Program-made: the position numbers and the translations under genes
The notes under the pieces: generated by a model
Database searches by the model: none
Told to the model about the DNA's origin: nothing
What the model saw: only the letters and a program-made list of their open reading frames with translations
Shown: one piece after another, positions 6,330 through 7,098 of the stretch
Numbering within the stretch: position 1 is the stretch's first letter
How the letters are laid out: each line of letters begins with the position of its first letter
Assembly: GCA_945957225.1 (NCBI GenBank)
Contig: CAMFKK010000124.1
Location: 1 to 7,098, forward strand
From: an uncultured Sphingobacteriia bacterium
GTDB taxonomy: Bacteria; Bacteroidota; Bacteroidia; Chitinophagales; Chitinophagaceae
Reading direction: 5' to 3'
DNA: 7,098 bases

Positions 6330-7098
6330 CCAACGGAATTTTATTTCATGCCATAGGTGCTTCCAGTGCCTCACTTTGTTATACCCCGCAGAAAAAAGTT
6401 CAGGGATGGTCATGGCAAACTTATTGGTTGGCACAGGCAGCAGTCTGTTGGTTACTCATGCCAGTCTTGGTAGCTTGGTTAACCATTCCACAACTTGGTC
6501 AGGTCTTACAGTTAGCACCTTCTACCGCTATTTGGCATTCTTTTTTATTGGGTGTTTGTTATGGGATTGGGGGAACTGCCTTTGGAATGGCTATTAAATA
6601 TGTAGGTATTTCATTAACCTATGCCATTGCCGTGGGTATTTCCTGTGTGCTAGGCACTTTGGTTCCTCCCGTAATTAGTGGTACTATGCAAGTGCTATTA
6701 GAGAGTAAGGGTATTTCATTGATATTTACAGGGGTATTTTTAGGAGCCATTGGTATTGCTGTTTGTGGGATTGCAGGAAGAAGAAAGGAATTGGATTTGG
6801 CAGAGGATCAAAGTTTAAAAGGATTCTCTTTGGCCAAGGGTTTGCCACTATGCTTTTTAGCTGGTGTACTATCTGCCTTTTATGGTTTTTCTTTAGATGC
6901 TGGTCAGCCAATTGCAGCTATTGCGGAGCAATACGGAGCAGCTGATTATAAGCAAAATGTGATCTATTTGTTTTCCAATTCTGGCGCATTTTTAAGCACG
7001 GCTATCTATTGTATTTATCTCCATGTCAAAGAAAAAACTTTGGGTGAATATGGTACAACATTTAAGGGGGGCGCACAGGTATTATCAAAGAATTTTTT
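6320..7098 (+). CDS. rhaT: RhaT-type L-rhamnose/H+ symporter, 3'-partial
   Basis: The frame from ATG 6320 stays open to the window edge, giving 259 codons with no stop. The product is an inner-membrane carrier of the RhaT family (drug/metabolite transporter superfamily), which couples L-rhamnose or a similar sugar to proton entry. The N-terminus has the family pattern GILFHAIGASSAS (6-18), then TPQKKVQGWSWQTYW (22-36), matching E. coli RhaT, where WHLIGAASAA and KKVKKWSWETMW stand at the same places. About seven hydrophobic segments are visible, near residues 3-21, 35-56, 71-92, 99-119, 132-152, 174-192 and 214-234. E. coli RhaT has about 344 residues and ten segments, so roughly 80 residues and three segments lie outside. 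The start overlaps the lactonase gene by 10 nt. Substrate may differ from L-rhamnose, because the operon has no rhamnose isomerase, kinase or aldolase in view. Confidence 0.88.
   Translation, partial: MQLANGILFHAIGASSASLCYTPQKKVQGWSWQTYWLAQAAVCWLLMPVLVAWLTIPQLGQVLQLAPSTAIWHSFLLGVCYGIGGTAFGMAIKYVGISLTYAIAVGISCVLGTLVPPVISGTMQVLLESKGISLIFTGVFLGAIGIAVCGIAGRRKELDLAEDQSLKGFSLAKGLPLCFLAGVLSAFYGFSLDAGQPIAAIAEQYGAADYKQNVIYLFSNSGAFLSTAIYCIYLHVKEKTLGEYGTTFKGGAQVLSKNF

Noticed and set aside
6376..6945. Short plus- and minus-strand frames inside 6376-6945
   Set aside because: The RhaT reading frame from 6320 covers this stretch and explains it fully; the short frames are in other phases.
1..7098. Mobile element, CRISPR array, tRNA or phage signature
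   Set aside because: I looked for transposase motifs, terminal repeats, regularly spaced repeats and tRNA-like cloverleafs and saw none. Base composition and codon use look uniform.

Overview
The window is AT-rich (roughly 40% G+C by eye) and reads on the plus strand throughout. It looks like chromosomal sequence from a member of the Bacteroidota, possibly a Chitinophagaceae/Sphingobacteriia-type bacterium. The reasons are that no start codon is preceded by a Shine-Dalgarno motif, that the first gene is an oxidoreductase of the Gfo/Idh/MocA type that is often exported in this phylum, and that codon use is AT-rich and uniform. The assignment to phylum is an inference and the family is only a guess.

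Layout. (1) Positions 1-1232 hold the 3' part of a Gfo/Idh/MocA oxidoreductase gene. It is closed by a clear Rho-independent terminator at 1251-1277, so it belongs to a separate transcription unit. (2) Positions 1278-1510 are a non-coding gap in which I find no convincing gene or promoter, although the promoter of the next operon should lie there. (3) Positions 1511-7098 form a very tight operon: a MaoC-like hot-dog hydratase (1511-1963), a solute-binding-protein-fold protein without a signal peptide (1956-3122), two tandem paralogous class III (CaiB/BaiF) CoA-transferases (3119-4264 and 4266-5447), an amidohydrolase_2/COG3618-type lactonase (5457-6329), and a RhaT-type L-rhamnose/H+ symporter. 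The symporter gene starts at 6320 and runs open off the right edge. Junctions are -8, -4, +1, +9 and -10 nt, so the genes are almost certainly co-transcribed and probably translationally coupled.

How the genes may work together (inference). RhaT would import a deoxy sugar or related compound, and the COG3618 lactonase would open an aldonolactone to the free acid, as in the oxidative L-rhamnose/L-fucose routes. Unusually, the rest of the operon is acyl-CoA chemistry: two CoA-transferases that could move CoA onto a carboxylic acid, and a MaoC hydratase that could hydrate or dehydrate the resulting CoA thioester. No aldolase, sugar dehydrogenase, sugar-acid dehydratase or kinase is visible here. 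The pathway is therefore either incomplete in this window or a CoA-dependent route that I do not recognise.

The most unusual component is the solute-binding-protein homologue. An in-frame stop lies 3 nt before its start codon and the mature fold begins at residue 4, so it should stay in the cytoplasm. No ABC permease or ATPase gene accompanies it. A cytoplasmic SBP-fold protein locked in an operon with CoA-transferases and a MaoC hydratase is the best candidate here for an undescribed system.
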